Shown here: positions 8,847 to 17,389 of the stretch, one piece after another
Layout of the letters: every line of letters starts with the position of its first letter
Position numbering within the stretch: the stretch's first letter is position 1
Assembly (NCBI RefSeq): GCF_900107965.1
Contig: NZ_FNVU01000006.1
Coordinates: 389,337-453,336 of the forward strand
Direction of reading: 5' to 3'
DNA length: 64,000 nucleotides
DNA from: Actinacidiphila yanglinensis
GTDB taxonomy: Bacteria > Actinomycetota > Actinomycetes > Streptomycetales > Streptomycetaceae
Translations under genes and position numbers: made by a program
The notes under the pieces: generated by a model
What the model saw: only the letters and a program-made list of their open reading frames with translations
Database searches by the model: none
Told to the model about the DNA's origin: nothing

Positions 8847-9611
8847 ATGCGGTTCAGGCTTCTTGGTCCTTTGGAGTGCGTCGACGTCGCCGGCAGATGG
8901 CGACCGGTCACCGGTCCACGCCAGCGGGTGCTGCTGGCCACCTTGCTTCTGCACGCCAACACCCCGATCTCCGTGGACACGCTCGCCGACGCGGTCTGGG
9001 ACGGCGCCCCACCCGCCGGCCACGCGCAGACCCTGCGCAGCCACGTCATGCGCCTGCGGCGCAGCCTCGCACCCGAGGACGCCGTGGGCCTGCGGACCCG
9101 GGCGCCCGGCTACGTGCTGGCGGTCACGCACCACGAACTCGATGTGCACCGCTTCGAGTCCCTGGGCCAGGAAGCGGCCGGGCACTTCCGCGCCGGTGCC
9201 TGGACCGCGGTGTCCGACACGGCGGAACGGGCCCTGCAGCTGTGGCGGGCCCAGCCGCTCCTGGACGTGCCGTCGCAGCTGCTCCACGAGAACGTGGTGC
9301 CGCGCCTGGAGCAACTGCGGCTCCAGCTGATGGAGTTCCGGTTCGACGCGGAACTCCGTCTGGGCCGCCACCATGCGCTGGTACCACAGCTCCAGGCCCT
9401 GGTGACCGTTCATCCCCTGCACGAACGCTTCAGCGCCCAGCTGATGCTGTCCCTGTCACGGACCGGGCGCCGCACCGAGGCGCTCGCGGTCTACCGCTCC
9501 GCACGCCGCACCCTGATCGACGAGCTCGGCGTCGAGCCCGGGCCGGAAATGGCGCGGGTGCACCAGTGCATCCTGTCCGGCGACGACCCGGGTCTCGACC
9601 GCGCGGCCTGA
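8847..9611 (+). CDS. SARP-family transcriptional activator (short form)
   Basis: A 254-residue activator with an OmpR-type winged helix (residues 1-95, MRFRLLGPLE start, LRSHVMRLRRSL recognition region) and a bacterial transcriptional activation domain (about 100-245, ending DELGVEPGPEM). This is the standard small SARP layout seen for ActII-ORF4 and RedD, which switch on secondary-metabolite or cell-wall genes by binding direct heptamer repeats. The ATG at 8847 follows GGGGAG. No biosynthetic cluster is adjacent; the next genes encode secreted peptidoglycan-binding proteins. It is divergent from the XRE/NB-ARC/TPR gene. Confidence 0.93.
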   Translation: MRFRLLGPLECVDVAGRWRPVTGPRQRVLLATLLLHANTPISVDTLADAVWDGAPPAGHAQTLRSHVMRLRRSLAPEDAVGLRTRAPGYVLAVTHHELDVHRFESLGQEAAGHFRAGAWTAVSDTAERALQLWRAQPLLDVPSQLLHENVVPRLEQLRLQLMEFRFDAELRLGRHHALVPQLQALVTVHPLHERFSAQLMLSLSRTGRRTEALAVYRSARRTLIDELGVEPGPEMARVHQCILSGDDPGLDRAA

Positions 9612-9642
9612 CCGTCCTCGACGATCCTCTCGACGCACGGCC

Positions 9643-9686
9643 CGGGAGCGCCCCGGCGGCGGACCACTGCTGCCGGGGCGCTCCCG
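9643..9686 (+). terminator. Strong hairpin after the SARP gene
   Basis: CGGGAGCGCCCCGGC at 9643-9657 pairs perfectly with GCCGGGGCGCTCCCG at 9672-9686 (15 bp, 14-nt loop), 32 nt after the stop. There is no U-tract, as is common for streptomycete terminators. The rest of the gap up to 9917 holds only short GCCGTCGCACG-type repeats (about 9788-9820) and no gene. Confidence 0.8.
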
Positions 9687-9916
9687 TCGGTGTTCGTACC
9701 CCGCGTCCGTATGCCGCGTCCCCGCGTCCGTCCGCCGAACTCTTCGGTCGCCCGCCCGCTCGCTCGCTCCCTGCCACGCGACTGCCACAGCCGTCGCACG
9801 GCCGTCGCACGGCGGTGCCACGACGCTCCGGGATGGTCTTCGTGACGGCTTCGGCACCGTGAGCACGGTCCTCGCAGGCGTCACAGACAGCGTCATTCCT
9901 AGAGGGGAACAGAACC

Positions 9917-10330
9917 ATGGCGAATCGCTCAGCCGCTCAGCCGCTCCGCCGGCGCATCGCCGCCGCCGCTGTCGGCGTCCTTGCCGTCGGTGGCCTCACG
10001 ATGGTGGCCAGCGTGCCGGCGCACGCCGCGAGTTCGGGTCACTGCGGCTTCACGAACTCCCAGCCGGAGATCACCGTCGGCGCCCAGGGCACCGCGGTGA
10101 AGCAGGCTCAGTGCGAGCTCAACTGGGCCTACGCGTACGGCCACACCACCAACTACGGCAACGGCGGGAACGGCGGCCTCACCGTGGACGGCGACTTCGG
10201 CTCGAACACCGAGGCCGCGACGAAGAACTTCCAGATCCACTGCATGGGCGCCACCAACCCCGACGGCGTCATCGGCCCGAACACCTGGTCCGCGCTCAAC
10301 TACTGGGTGAACCAGCCCACCTACTGCTGA
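9917..10330 (+). CDS. Secreted peptidoglycan-binding domain protein
   Basis: A 137-residue exported protein. The signal peptide has an RRR-containing n-region, a hydrophobic core (IAAAAVGVLAVGGLTMVA) and an AHA-A cleavage site near residue 37. The mature part is one PG_binding_1 repeat: VGAQGTAVKQAQCELN, then VDGDFGSNTEAATKNFQ and GVIGPNTWSAL. Four cysteines in the mature chain could form disulfides. It has no catalytic domain, so it is probably a wall-anchoring or wall-modulating protein. The ATG follows AGAGGGG. A strong terminator follows. Confidence 0.9.
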   Translation: MANRSAAQPLRRRIAAAAVGVLAVGGLTMVASVPAHAASSGHCGFTNSQPEITVGAQGTAVKQAQCELNWAYAYGHTTNYGNGGNGGLTVDGDFGSNTEAATKNFQIHCMGATNPDGVIGPNTWSALNYWVNQPTYC

Positions 10331-10341
10331 TCCCGGTCACC

Positions 10342-10376
10342 GGTGGCGCCCCGCCCCGCATCGGCGGGGCGCCACC
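10342..10376 (+). terminator. Strong hairpin after the peptidoglycan-binding gene
   Basis: GGTGGCGCCCCGCC at 10342-10355 pairs perfectly with GGCGGGGCGCCACC at 10363-10376 (14 bp, 7-nt loop), 11 nt after the stop. It separates this gene from the next secreted protein, which must have its own promoter. Confidence 0.88.
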
Positions 10377-10546
10377 GCCGGCGAAGGACCCGCAGGACCC
10401 GAAGGACCCGACGGAAGGGGCCACCGCTCCGCTCGATCGGCCCGCTCCGCTCGGTCCGCCCACTCCACCCAAGGCTCGCAACGACAGTCCTGCGGGGCGC
10501 CTCGCCCTGCCCGGACGCAGAGGTTCCCCGCAGAGAGGAAGAGACC

Positions 10547-11542
10547 ATGTCTCTCAAGAGACGTTCCGCGATGTTCGTCGCGGCCGCCGCCGCGGTGCTC
10601 GTCGCCATGGCGCCGACCGCCGCGAACGCCGCGCCCCACACGGCGGCGGCGTCGGCCGTCGTCACGCCCAACTCGTCGGTCAACGGCAGCATCTCGGCTT
10701 CGGAGATCCTGTCCCGAGCGGCGTCCTGGAACGGGACCCCGTACAGCACCACGGCCTACAAGTACGGGCCCGGCGGCGACATCGCCTACCGCACCGACTG
10801 CTCCGGCTACGTGTCGATGGCACTGCACCTGTCCAGCAGCCTGACCACGGTCAGCCTGCCGTCCGTGGTGCACTCGATCAGCAAGGCCGGCCTGCAGCCC
10901 GGCGACCTCATCGGCGTGCTCGGGGCGGGCACCAGTGGCAACGCCGGCCACGTGCTGCTCTTCGACAGCTGGGCGGACAGCGGCCACACCCAGTACTACG
11001 CCTGGGAGGACTCCGGTGACGCCGGCGTCCACCACCTGACGATGCCCTACCCGTACTGGCCGAACACCAGCGGCCCCTCGCCGTCGCTGTACCAGCCCTA
11101 CCGCTACAACAACGAGTCCGGCAGCACCGGCGGTGGGGTGCCGCCGTGGCCGAACGTCGTGGAGGGCAACACCGGCACCAACGTCGAGGCCGCGCAGTAC
11201 CTGCTGGACGACCACGGCGCGTCCGTCGCCACCGACGGCCAGTTCGGCGCGGACACCCTCGCGGCCACGAAGGCCTACCAGTCCGCCCACGGTCTGGGCG
11301 TCGACGGACAGGTCGGGCCGCAGACCTGGAGCTCGCTGATCGTCCAGATCCAGGAGGGTTCCAGCGGTGACGCCGTCAAGGCGGCCCAGCTCGAACTGAA
11401 CAAGTACGGCTACGGCCTGTCGGTGGACGGCCAGTTCGGCGCGGGTACCGAGAGCGCCGCGCGGGCGTTCCAGTCCTCGCACGGGCTGGGCGTCGACGGG
11501 CAGATAGGCCCGCAGACCTGGGAGACCCTCGTCGGCGACTAG
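10547..11542 (+). CDS. Secreted NlpC/P60-like hydrolase with two peptidoglycan-binding repeats
   Basis: A 331-residue secreted protein. The signal peptide ends at ANA-A near residue 26. A papain-like NlpC/P60-type domain follows, with the nucleophile Cys in YRTDCSGYVSM (about residue 87) and the partner His in GNAGHVLLFD. The C-terminal 130 residues carry two PG_binding_1 repeats, each ending in GLGVDGQ(V/I)GPQTW. Such enzymes cut peptide bridges in peptidoglycan. The ATG at 10547 follows AGAGAGGAAGAG. It probably shares a cell-wall role with the gene just upstream. Confidence 0.9.
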   Translation: MSLKRRSAMFVAAAAAVLVAMAPTAANAAPHTAAASAVVTPNSSVNGSISASEILSRAASWNGTPYSTTAYKYGPGGDIAYRTDCSGYVSMALHLSSSLTTVSLPSVVHSISKAGLQPGDLIGVLGAGTSGNAGHVLLFDSWADSGHTQYYAWEDSGDAGVHHLTMPYPYWPNTSGPSPSLYQPYRYNNESGSTGGGVPPWPNVVEGNTGTNVEAAQYLLDDHGASVATDGQFGADTLAATKAYQSAHGLGVDGQVGPQTWSSLIVQIQEGSSGDAVKAAQLELNKYGYGLSVDGQFGAGTESAARAFQSSHGLGVDGQIGPQTWETLVGD

Positions 11543-11582
11543 GAAATGGTTCGGACCCGCCACGCACGGCGTTGCGGGAGTC

Positions 11583-11613
11583 GGTCCGGCCGCCCGAATG
11601 GGGCGGCCGGACC
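11583..11613 (+). terminator. Hairpin after the NlpC/P60-like gene
   Basis: GGTCCGGCCGCCC at 11583-11595 pairs perfectly with GGGCGGCCGGACC at 11601-11613 (13 bp, 5-nt loop), 40 nt after the stop. It also lies close to the end of the leftward fragment at 11630, so it may work in both directions. Confidence 0.85.
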
Positions 11614-11629
11614 GTCGGCGTGCCGGGGG

Positions 11630-11764
11630 TCAGTGGCCGGGCGGGTGCGGCCGGTGGCCGGGCTCCTGGTGCGGGTGGGTCTGGGTGGCGCCCGGCAGGG
11701 TGGGCTTCGGCAGCTGCGCGACCTCGTAGTTCGCCAGGGTCAGGGGTTCCGGCTCGAACCAGCC
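11630..11764 (-). pseudogene. Unidentified C-terminal gene fragment
   Basis: An open frame of about 44 codons on the minus strand begins with WFEPEPLTLANYEVAQLPKP and ends in a His-rich tail (HPPGH) with a stop at 11630. It reads like the end of a real protein: it has no start codon and is directly preceded by the pirin 3' fragment that ends at 11767. I do not recognise the family. Confidence 0.35.
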
Positions 11765-11766
11765 GC

Positions 11767-11820
11767 TCAGCGCTCACGACCCCGCGACTTCGCGGGAGTT
11801 GCCGGCATCGGCGGGGCCGG
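11767..11820 (-). repeat. Pirin gene 3' tail, shortest copy
   Basis: Read on the minus strand this gives PAPPMPATPAKSRGRER and a stop. That closely matches the last residues of the intact pirin encoded at 55294-56259 (APPIPATPLKPRGRER). Homology ends at about 11820. Two other copies are the 3' end of the pirin gene itself and a 108-bp fragment at 21843. Confidence 0.7.
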
Positions 11821-11903
11821 CCTCCCACGGCCTCGGCCGCAGAGCCCCGCATCCCCCGGATCCGAGGACCCCTCCCTGAGAACTCCTTGGAACGGGACGT
11901 ACC

Positions 11904-12818
11904 TCAGAGGTGGCGCGAATAGAAGCTGACCAGCCGGTCGACGGCGGCGTCGACGTACTCGGGCTCGTCGTACATCTCGTAGTGGCCGGCGCCGTCGATC
12001 ACCATGAGGTCGGCAGGGTTGGAGGCGAGCTTCCACAACTGCATGCCGGACTCGTAGGAGCCGGTGTTGCCGAGTCGTCCGGCGAGGATGACCTGGAGCG
12101 GCTGCGTCATGAGCTGATCGACCAGGTGATACGCGTCGTAGCCCAGCAGCAGGGAGTCGCTGCGGGAGAGGCGGCGGTTGGTGGAGCGTTCGTCCCTGCC
12201 CCGCTCGGTGCGGTAGTAGGTGACCGCCTGGGTGGTGTCGATGTCGGTCAGCCCGGCCGCCGCGGCTTCTTCCAAAGTGTCGGGCAGCCACTTCACCCGG
12301 GTCGGCTCGCCGGAGCGGGACTCTTCGGTGCGTGCGTCGGCCAGCGCATCCAGTGCGGCGGCTGGGCTGTCCGGCTGGAAGCCGCGGAACGAGGTGCCGA
12401 TGTTGCTGGGGACGACCGTGCCGACCGCCTTGATGCGGTGGTCCGTGCGGGCGGTGTGCACTGCGTAGCCGCCGCCGGCGCAGATGCCGAGGACGCCGAT
12501 GCGCTGCGGGTCGATGCCGGAGATCGTGGTGAGTGCGTCGATCGCGTAGGAGATGTCTTCGCCCCGGCGGTAGGGGTCTTCGAGGTCGCGGGGTTCGCCG
12601 CCGCTCTGTCCTTGATGGGCGGGGTCGAACACGAGAGCCGCGATGCCGCGGGCGGCAAGGCGGAACGCATAGTTCGCACCGATCTGCCCCTTCACGCTGC
12701 TGCCGGGGGTGGAGAGCACCACTGTGCGCGGCGTAGCCGCGTCGTGGAGGCCGTCGGGCAGATAGAGGTCTGCGGCCAGGTCGATCGGTCCGCGCGGGAT
12801 CGTGATGCGGCGAGGCAT
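11904..12818 (-). CDS. Alpha/beta hydrolase, dienelactone-hydrolase-like
   Basis: A 304-residue alpha/beta hydrolase. The nucleophile elbow is GICAGGGYA (about residues 118-126), so the nucleophile is Cys, as in dienelactone hydrolases and YcjY-like proteins. The C-terminal catalytic His lies in DGAGHYEMYD. The substrate is unknown; esters or lactones are likely. No signal peptide is seen. It is divergent from a MarR gene with a shared operator region, a layout typical of a MarR repressor that controls a detoxifying or catabolic enzyme. Confidence 0.85.
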   Translation of the reverse strand: MPRRITIPRGPIDLAADLYLPDGLHDAATPRTVVLSTPGSSVKGQIGANYAFRLAARGIAALVFDPAHQGQSGGEPRDLEDPYRRGEDISYAIDALTTISGIDPQRIGVLGICAGGGYAVHTARTDHRIKAVGTVVPSNIGTSFRGFQPDSPAAALDALADARTEESRSGEPTRVKWLPDTLEEAAAAGLTDIDTTQAVTYYRTERGRDERSTNRRLSRSDSLLLGYDAYHLVDQLMTQPLQVILAGRLGNTGSYESGMQLWKLASNPADLMVIDGAGHYEMYDEPEYVDAAVDRLVSFYSRHL

Positions 12819-12875
12819 GGCTGTGGCCCTTCGTGAGATATTTGTTCCGTAGTTATCCAGTTCAAAATTCCGCTA

Positions 12876-12905
12876 GTACAGTATCGAACTAGTTCAGAAC
12901 TGTAC
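12876..12905. promoter_or_regulatory. Nested palindromes, candidate MarR operator
   Basis: The 110-bp divergent gap is unusually AT-rich. GTACAGT at 12876 pairs with ACTGTAC at 12899. Between them lies the perfect 10-bp palindrome GAACTAGTTC at 12886-12895. The site sits 24-53 bp before the MarR start and about 60 bp before the hydrolase start. It is a good candidate for autoregulation and control of both genes. Confidence 0.65.
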
Positions 12906-12928
12906 CACCTTGAGGGAACGGAGCGCTC

Positions 12929-13345
12929 ATGACGGCCGACGGGGCGCAGCTGTGGACGCTGAACCAGAAGCTGCTGAGTGCCGTGATGGACGCCTGCACA
13001 GGGGAGTTGACCGACCTCGGCCTGGAGACGAAGGAGTTCTTCGTACTGGCCGAGGTGGCCACGTCGCCGTACCCTGCCGAGATCGCGGCGGCGTTGATGA
13101 TCCCCAAAGCGAGCGTGACCGTGTACGTTCGCAACCTCGTCGCCAAGGGATTCATCAGGCGTGAGATCGACGACGAGGACCTGCGCCGCCATCGACTCGT
13201 ACCGACCACTGAGGGCAAGGAAGCGCGGGACCGCGCGCTCTCAGCACTCGCGGCGGAGTACGACCGCAGGCTGGCACGGATCACCCTGCAGGACCGCACC
13301 GAACTGCAGCGCATCCTTCAGGAGATGCTCAAGTCGTCAGAATGA
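12929..13345 (+). CDS. MarR-family transcriptional regulator
   Basis: A 138-residue winged-helix protein of normal MarR length. The recognition region is IAAALMIPKASVTVYVRNLVAKG, followed by the wing with REIDDEDLRRHRLVPTTEGKEA. MarR repressors bind palindromes as dimers and release DNA on binding phenolic or other ligands. The ATG at 12929 follows TGAGGGAACGG. Its divergent partner is the alpha/beta hydrolase, the likely target. Confidence 0.9.
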   Translation: MTADGAQLWTLNQKLLSAVMDACTGELTDLGLETKEFFVLAEVATSPYPAEIAAALMIPKASVTVYVRNLVAKGFIRREIDDEDLRRHRLVPTTEGKEARDRALSALAAEYDRRLARITLQDRTELQRILQEMLKSSE

Positions 13346-13520
13346 GGTCGACGGGGGTTGGGCGCGGGCTACCGTCCCGATGACCGCACGTCGTATCGAC
13401 TTCAGCGCCCACCGTGACCGTCGACACCGCTGACAGCGGCTACGGCGCCCACGCGTTGCGAGCCGACCGGCGACCCCGCGGATCGAGCGCCTCGGTTGTC
13501 CGCGGTAGGCGGGACCGCTC

Positions 13521-13542
13521 GTCTACTGCGAGCGCAGTAGAC
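13521..13542. promoter_or_regulatory. Palindromic operator upstream of the MMPL gene
   Basis: GTCTACTGC (13521-13529) and GCAGTAGAC (13534-13542) form a perfect 9-bp inverted repeat with a 4-nt centre, 107 bp before the MMPL start. The shape fits a dimeric repressor site for the exporter operon. The regulator is not obvious: the MarR gene just upstream has its own different palindrome. The rest of the 300-bp gap 13346-13648 shows no gene. Confidence 0.6.
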
Positions 13543-13648
13543 CCAAGTGTGTGCGCTCGGCCAACGACGGCAGAGGGCGGGTCGGGAAGCCTTGGAGGGA
13601 GCCGGTAGCCCGGTGCATCCCGTTCCGTCCGCCCCTTGGAGGCTCTCG

Positions 13649-15841
13649 ATGTCGGCCCTTGCCCGATGGTGCCATCAGCACCGTCTCGCTGTTCTGCTGG
13701 GTTGGGTGGTGCTGCTGATCGCACTCGCCGGGGCGCTGGGGGTCGGGGGTACGAACTTCACCAGCAGCCAGACATCGCAGCACACCGAGTCGGCGACGGC
13801 GTCCGCCCTCTTGCAGCACGCCTCCGCCGGTAGGTCGGGGAACAGCGGTTACGTCGTGTGGCAGACGCCGCACGGAAAGGTCACGGCCGCATCGGCCAAG
13901 GCCGAGATGTCCGAGGTACTCGACAAGATCGCGCACGAGCCGGGCGTGGGTTCGGTCATCAGCCCCTACAGCAGCGGCGGGGCCGCACAGGTCAGCTCCG
14001 ACCACACCATCGCCTACGCGAACGTGCAGTTCTCGCACGCCGCGACCAAGCCGCAGCAGAAGGCCGTCCAGTCCCTGGCCCTGGCGAACGACTCCCCGAG
14101 CGTGCACGTCACGGTGGGAGGGCAGGCGTTCGGTACCGAGCCGGCCGCGGGCGGTCCGTCCGACGTCATCGGCATCGTCCTCGCCTTCGCCATCCTGCTG
14201 CTGGTCTTCCGTGCCGTGTGGGTGGCGGTACTCCCGATCATCACCGCGGTCGCCGGGGTCGGGACCGCGGCACTGACGGTGATGCTGCTCAGCCACGTCG
14301 TCACGATCCCCTCCACCGCGCTGACCCTCGGTGCGCTGATCGGCCTGGGCGTGGGGATCGACTACGCGCTGTTCATCATCAACCGGCACCGCGGGAACCT
14401 CACGGCGGGGATGAGCGTGGGCGACTCGATCGGCGCCTCCCTGAACACCTCCGGGCGTGCCGTGGTCTTCGCGGGCCTGACCGTGGTGGCCGCGCTGCTC
14501 GGAATGACGACGCTCGATCTCGGGGTGGTGACCGGGATGGCCGAGGGTGCCGCCGTCACCGTCGTGCTCACGGTGCTCGCGGCCGTCACCCTGCTGCCGG
14601 CTCTGCTCGGCTTCATCGGTCCCAAGGTCCTCAGCCGCGCCCAGCGCCGCCGCCTGGCGGATCCTTCCTCCGCCGGCTCCACGCGGACCGGGTTCTGGCC
14701 CCGCTGGGCTGCCCGTGTTCAGGCCCGACCCCGGCTGCTGGCGGTGGCGGGGCTGGCCGTGCTGATCGCGCTGGCCGTGCCCGCCCTGTCGCTGCGCCTC
14801 GGCGCGGCCGACGACGGCAACCTGCCGGCCGGTTCGACCAATCGGCAGGCATACGACCTGCTCTCCGACGGGTTCGGTCCCGGCTTCAACGGCCCGCTCC
14901 AGATCGCCGTGCAGACGCACGGCGCATCCGACCAGGCAGCCGAGACCCGGCTCGTCACTGCCCTCGAGCACACCTCCGGTGTCGTCAGCGTCACCGAGCG
15001 GCCGGTCAACGCCGCGCAGGGTGTCAGCGAGATCGTCGCAGTGCCCTCGACCTCGCCCGAGGCGGAGGCGACCTCCGACCTGATCGACCACCTGCGGGCC
15101 GACGTCATCCCGCAGGCCCAGCAGGGCAGCACGATGAAGGCGTACGTCGGCGGCACCACCGCGAACAACGACGACTTCGCCTCCTCGGTGACCGGCAAGC
15201 TCCCCCTGTTCATCGGGGTCATCACCGTGCTGGGGCTGCTGCTCCTGGTGGTCGCGTTCCGCAGCCTGCTCATCCCCCTGCTGGGCGCGGTACTCAACGT
15301 GCTGAGCATCGGCGTCGCCTTCGGCGCCACCGTGCTGGTGTTCCAGAACGGGTTCGGCGTCTCCCTGCTCGGTGCCGGGTCGGGCGGACCGATCGAGTCG
15401 TTCGTCCCCCCCATGATCATCGGCGTGATGTTCGGCCTGTCCATGGACTACCTGGTGTTCCTGGTCTCCAGGATGCGAGAGGAATGGGTGCACACCGGCG
15501 ACAACCACCGCGCCGTGCGGGTCGGCCACGGGGAGACCGGGCGGGTGATCGCGGTCGCCGCCGCGATCATGTTCTTCGTGTTCGGGTCGTTCGTGTTCGG
15601 CGGCGCGCGCGTGATCGCCGAGTTCGGTGTCGCGCTGTCGGTGGGCATCGTGCTGGACGCGCTCATGATCCGCATGGTGGTCGTGCCTGCGCTCATGCAC
15701 CTGTTCGGCCGGGCCAACTGGTGGATGCCGCGATGGCTGGACCGTGCGCTGCCCTCCCTCTCGGTCGAGGGCGACATCGAAGCGCCGCCCGCCGCCGAGA
15801 TCCCGGAACCCGCCTACGAGCCGGTCACCGGCCGGTCGTAG
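13649..15841 (+). CDS. MMPL-family RND transporter
   Basis: A 730-residue transporter of the MMPL/RND type. There is one N-terminal membrane helix, a large extracytoplasmic domain (about 40-170), a five-to-six-helix bundle, a second extracytoplasmic domain (about 390-510) and a second helix bundle. The conserved GVGIDYALFIINRHR and FGLSMDYLVFLVSRMREE segments, with the membrane Asp-Tyr pair used in proton relay, are both present. The ATG at 13649 follows TTGGAGG. Substrates are lipids or drugs in known members. It precedes a two-component system transcribed in the same direction. Confidence 0.92.
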   Translation: MSALARWCHQHRLAVLLGWVVLLIALAGALGVGGTNFTSSQTSQHTESATASALLQHASAGRSGNSGYVVWQTPHGKVTAASAKAEMSEVLDKIAHEPGVGSVISPYSSGGAAQVSSDHTIAYANVQFSHAATKPQQKAVQSLALANDSPSVHVTVGGQAFGTEPAAGGPSDVIGIVLAFAILLLVFRAVWVAVLPIITAVAGVGTAALTVMLLSHVVTIPSTALTLGALIGLGVGIDYALFIINRHRGNLTAGMSVGDSIGASLNTSGRAVVFAGLTVVAALLGMTTLDLGVVTGMAEGAAVTVVLTVLAAVTLLPALLGFIGPKVLSRAQRRRLADPSSAGSTRTGFWPRWAARVQARPRLLAVAGLAVLIALAVPALSLRLGAADDGNLPAGSTNRQAYDLLSDGFGPGFNGPLQIAVQTHGASDQAAETRLVTALEHTSGVVSVTERPVNAAQGVSEIVAVPSTSPEAEATSDLIDHLRADVIPQAQQGSTMKAYVGGTTANNDDFASSVTGKLPLFIGVITVLGLLLLVVAFRSLLIPLLGAVLNVLSIGVAFGATVLVFQNGFGVSLLGAGSGGPIESFVPPMIIGVMFGLSMDYLVFLVSRMREEWVHTGDNHRAVRVGHGETGRVIAVAAAIMFFVFGSFVFGGARVIAEFGVALSVGIVLDALMIRMVVVPALMHLFGRANWWMPRWLDRALPSLSVEGDIEAPPAAEIPEPAYEPVTGRS

Positions 15842-15979
15842 GCGTGGCCGCGGCCCGCGGCGCGCTCTCCGCGTCGCGGGCCGCGGGCCAACGGGCCCCG
15901 CACCCCCCTTCACCCGCCCTGACCTCGATCCCCTCGACCGGCCGCCCTCGCATCGCATCGCACCAGGTGAGGCAGAGAA

Positions 15980-17389
15980 GTGAACGCACACGCCGCAGTC
16001 CGTGCCGGAGCGGGATACGTCCTGCCCCGGTACGGACGCCGTACCGTTGAGGGGATGAACGCGACGCGAACGATCTCGGCGCGGCTGCGCGCCGACCGCC
16101 GCGTGCGCGACGCGGCGCCGGCCGTCCTCCTGGCGCTCCTCTTCGTGATCGCACCCGCCTTCGGCCCCCACGGGTGGACGAGCGCGGACATCGCCCCGAC
16201 GCTCCTCGCCGTGGCCTCCTGCCTTCCGCTCGTCGTGCGCAGCCGGTGGCCGCTCGCGGTCCTGCTGGCCACGCTGGCGCTCGACGTGCTGCGCATCATC
16301 GTCACGCCACATGCCGGGACCGCCCCGGCCGCCGCTGTGGTCGCGCTCTACACCCTGGCCACGCTCCGGCGGCGCTCGCTGGCCTGGCCGGTCGGGATCG
16401 CCTCGGCCGCGCTGATCACCGCCGTCTACGCGGTGGTCCACGGGCAGAGCGGGACGTCCGGCGTCGTCCTGGGCCTGTTCGACCTGCCGATCCTGGCGAC
16501 CGCGCTCGGCGACACGGTACGCAACCGGCGCGCCTACCTGGCCGAGGTCGAGGCGCGCGCCGAACGCGCCGAGCGCACCCGCGAGCAGGAGTCCCAGCGC
16601 GCGGTCGCCGAAGAACGTCTGCGGATCGCCCGCGAGTTGCACGACGTCACCGCCCACCACCTCACGCTGGTCAATGCCCAGGCCGGAGTTGCGCACCACC
16701 TCATGCGCACCGATCCCGACGCCGCGTACCAGGCGCTCGGGCAGATCAAGGAGACCAGCCGGGCCGCGCTGGACGAACTGCGCGCCACCGTCGGGCTGCT
16801 GCGCCGGCCGGACGACGACCCCGCGCAGTTGCACCCGCTCCCCGGCCTGGCGGACCTGGACGAGCTGTTCGGTACGTTCCGGGCGAGCGGCTTCCAGGTC
16901 GACGTGCGTCGACGGGGCACCGCGGTACCCGTCGCGACGGGAGTCCAGTTGGCCGCGTACCGGATCGTCCAGGAGGCGCTGACCAACGCCCGCCGGCACG
17001 CCTCCGGAGCACACGTCCGCGTGCTGCTGGAGTACGGCGCCGGGTCGCTGCACATCACCGTGGCCAACGACGCACCCCACGGCGTCCACCCGCGGACCGC
17101 GGCAAGCAGGCTCTCCGCCGGGCAGCCTGCGGGCGCCCACCCGGAAACCGGTCCCGGCGCAGGGAGACACACCGGCCATGGCCTGATCGGCATGCGCGAG
17201 CGCGCCACCGCTCTCGGCGGCACCGTCTCGGCCGGGCCGGATCACGCCGGAGGGTATCGGGTCCGGGCCGAACTGCCCCTGCCCTCCGCGGCCTCCCACC
17301 CCTCCGCGACACCGGCGGAACCCGCTCCTCCCGCCGCACCCACCGGTTCCACCGTCTGGGACGCCAACGACACGAAAGGGCCCCGATGA
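15980..17389 (+). CDS. Sensor histidine kinase (NarL/DesK class)
   Basis: A 469-residue kinase with four to five membrane helices in the first 170 residues, a HisKA_3 dimerisation helix with the phospho-His in IARELHDVTAHHL, and a HATPase domain with N-box EALTNARRHA and glycine motif GHGLIGMRERA. The GTG at 15980 has GAGG at good spacing; an ATG at 16055 is an alternative start that would remove 25 residues. The stop overlaps the start of the response regulator (ATGA). It sits 138 bp downstream of the MMPL gene and may sense the exporter substrate or membrane stress. Confidence 0.92.
   Translation: MNAHAAVRAGAGYVLPRYGRRTVEGMNATRTISARLRADRRVRDAAPAVLLALLFVIAPAFGPHGWTSADIAPTLLAVASCLPLVVRSRWPLAVLLATLALDVLRIIVTPHAGTAPAAAVVALYTLATLRRRSLAWPVGIASAALITAVYAVVHGQSGTSGVVLGLFDLPILATALGDTVRNRRAYLAEVEARAERAERTREQESQRAVAEERLRIARELHDVTAHHLTLVNAQAGVAHHLMRTDPDAAYQALGQIKETSRAALDELRATVGLLRRPDDDPAQLHPLPGLADLDELFGTFRASGFQVDVRRRGTAVPVATGVQLAAYRIVQEALTNARRHASGAHVRVLLEYGAGSLHITVANDAPHGVHPRTAASRLSAGQPAGAHPETGPGAGRHTGHGLIGMRERATALGGTVSAGPDHAGGYRVRAELPLPSAASHPSATPAEPAPPAAPTGSTVWDANDTKGPR

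Noticed and set aside
9788..9822. Tandem GCCGTCGCACG-like units before the peptidoglycan-binding gene
   Set aside because: Only two exact units and one diverged unit. This is too little to call a functional repeat or a direct-repeat array.
13523..17299. A 1258-codon open frame on the minus strand opposite the MMPL and kinase genes
   Set aside because: It mirrors strong plus-strand genes. Its Gly/Arg/Asp/His-rich composition is what third-position GC bias produces antisense to real genes, and it has no recognisable domain.
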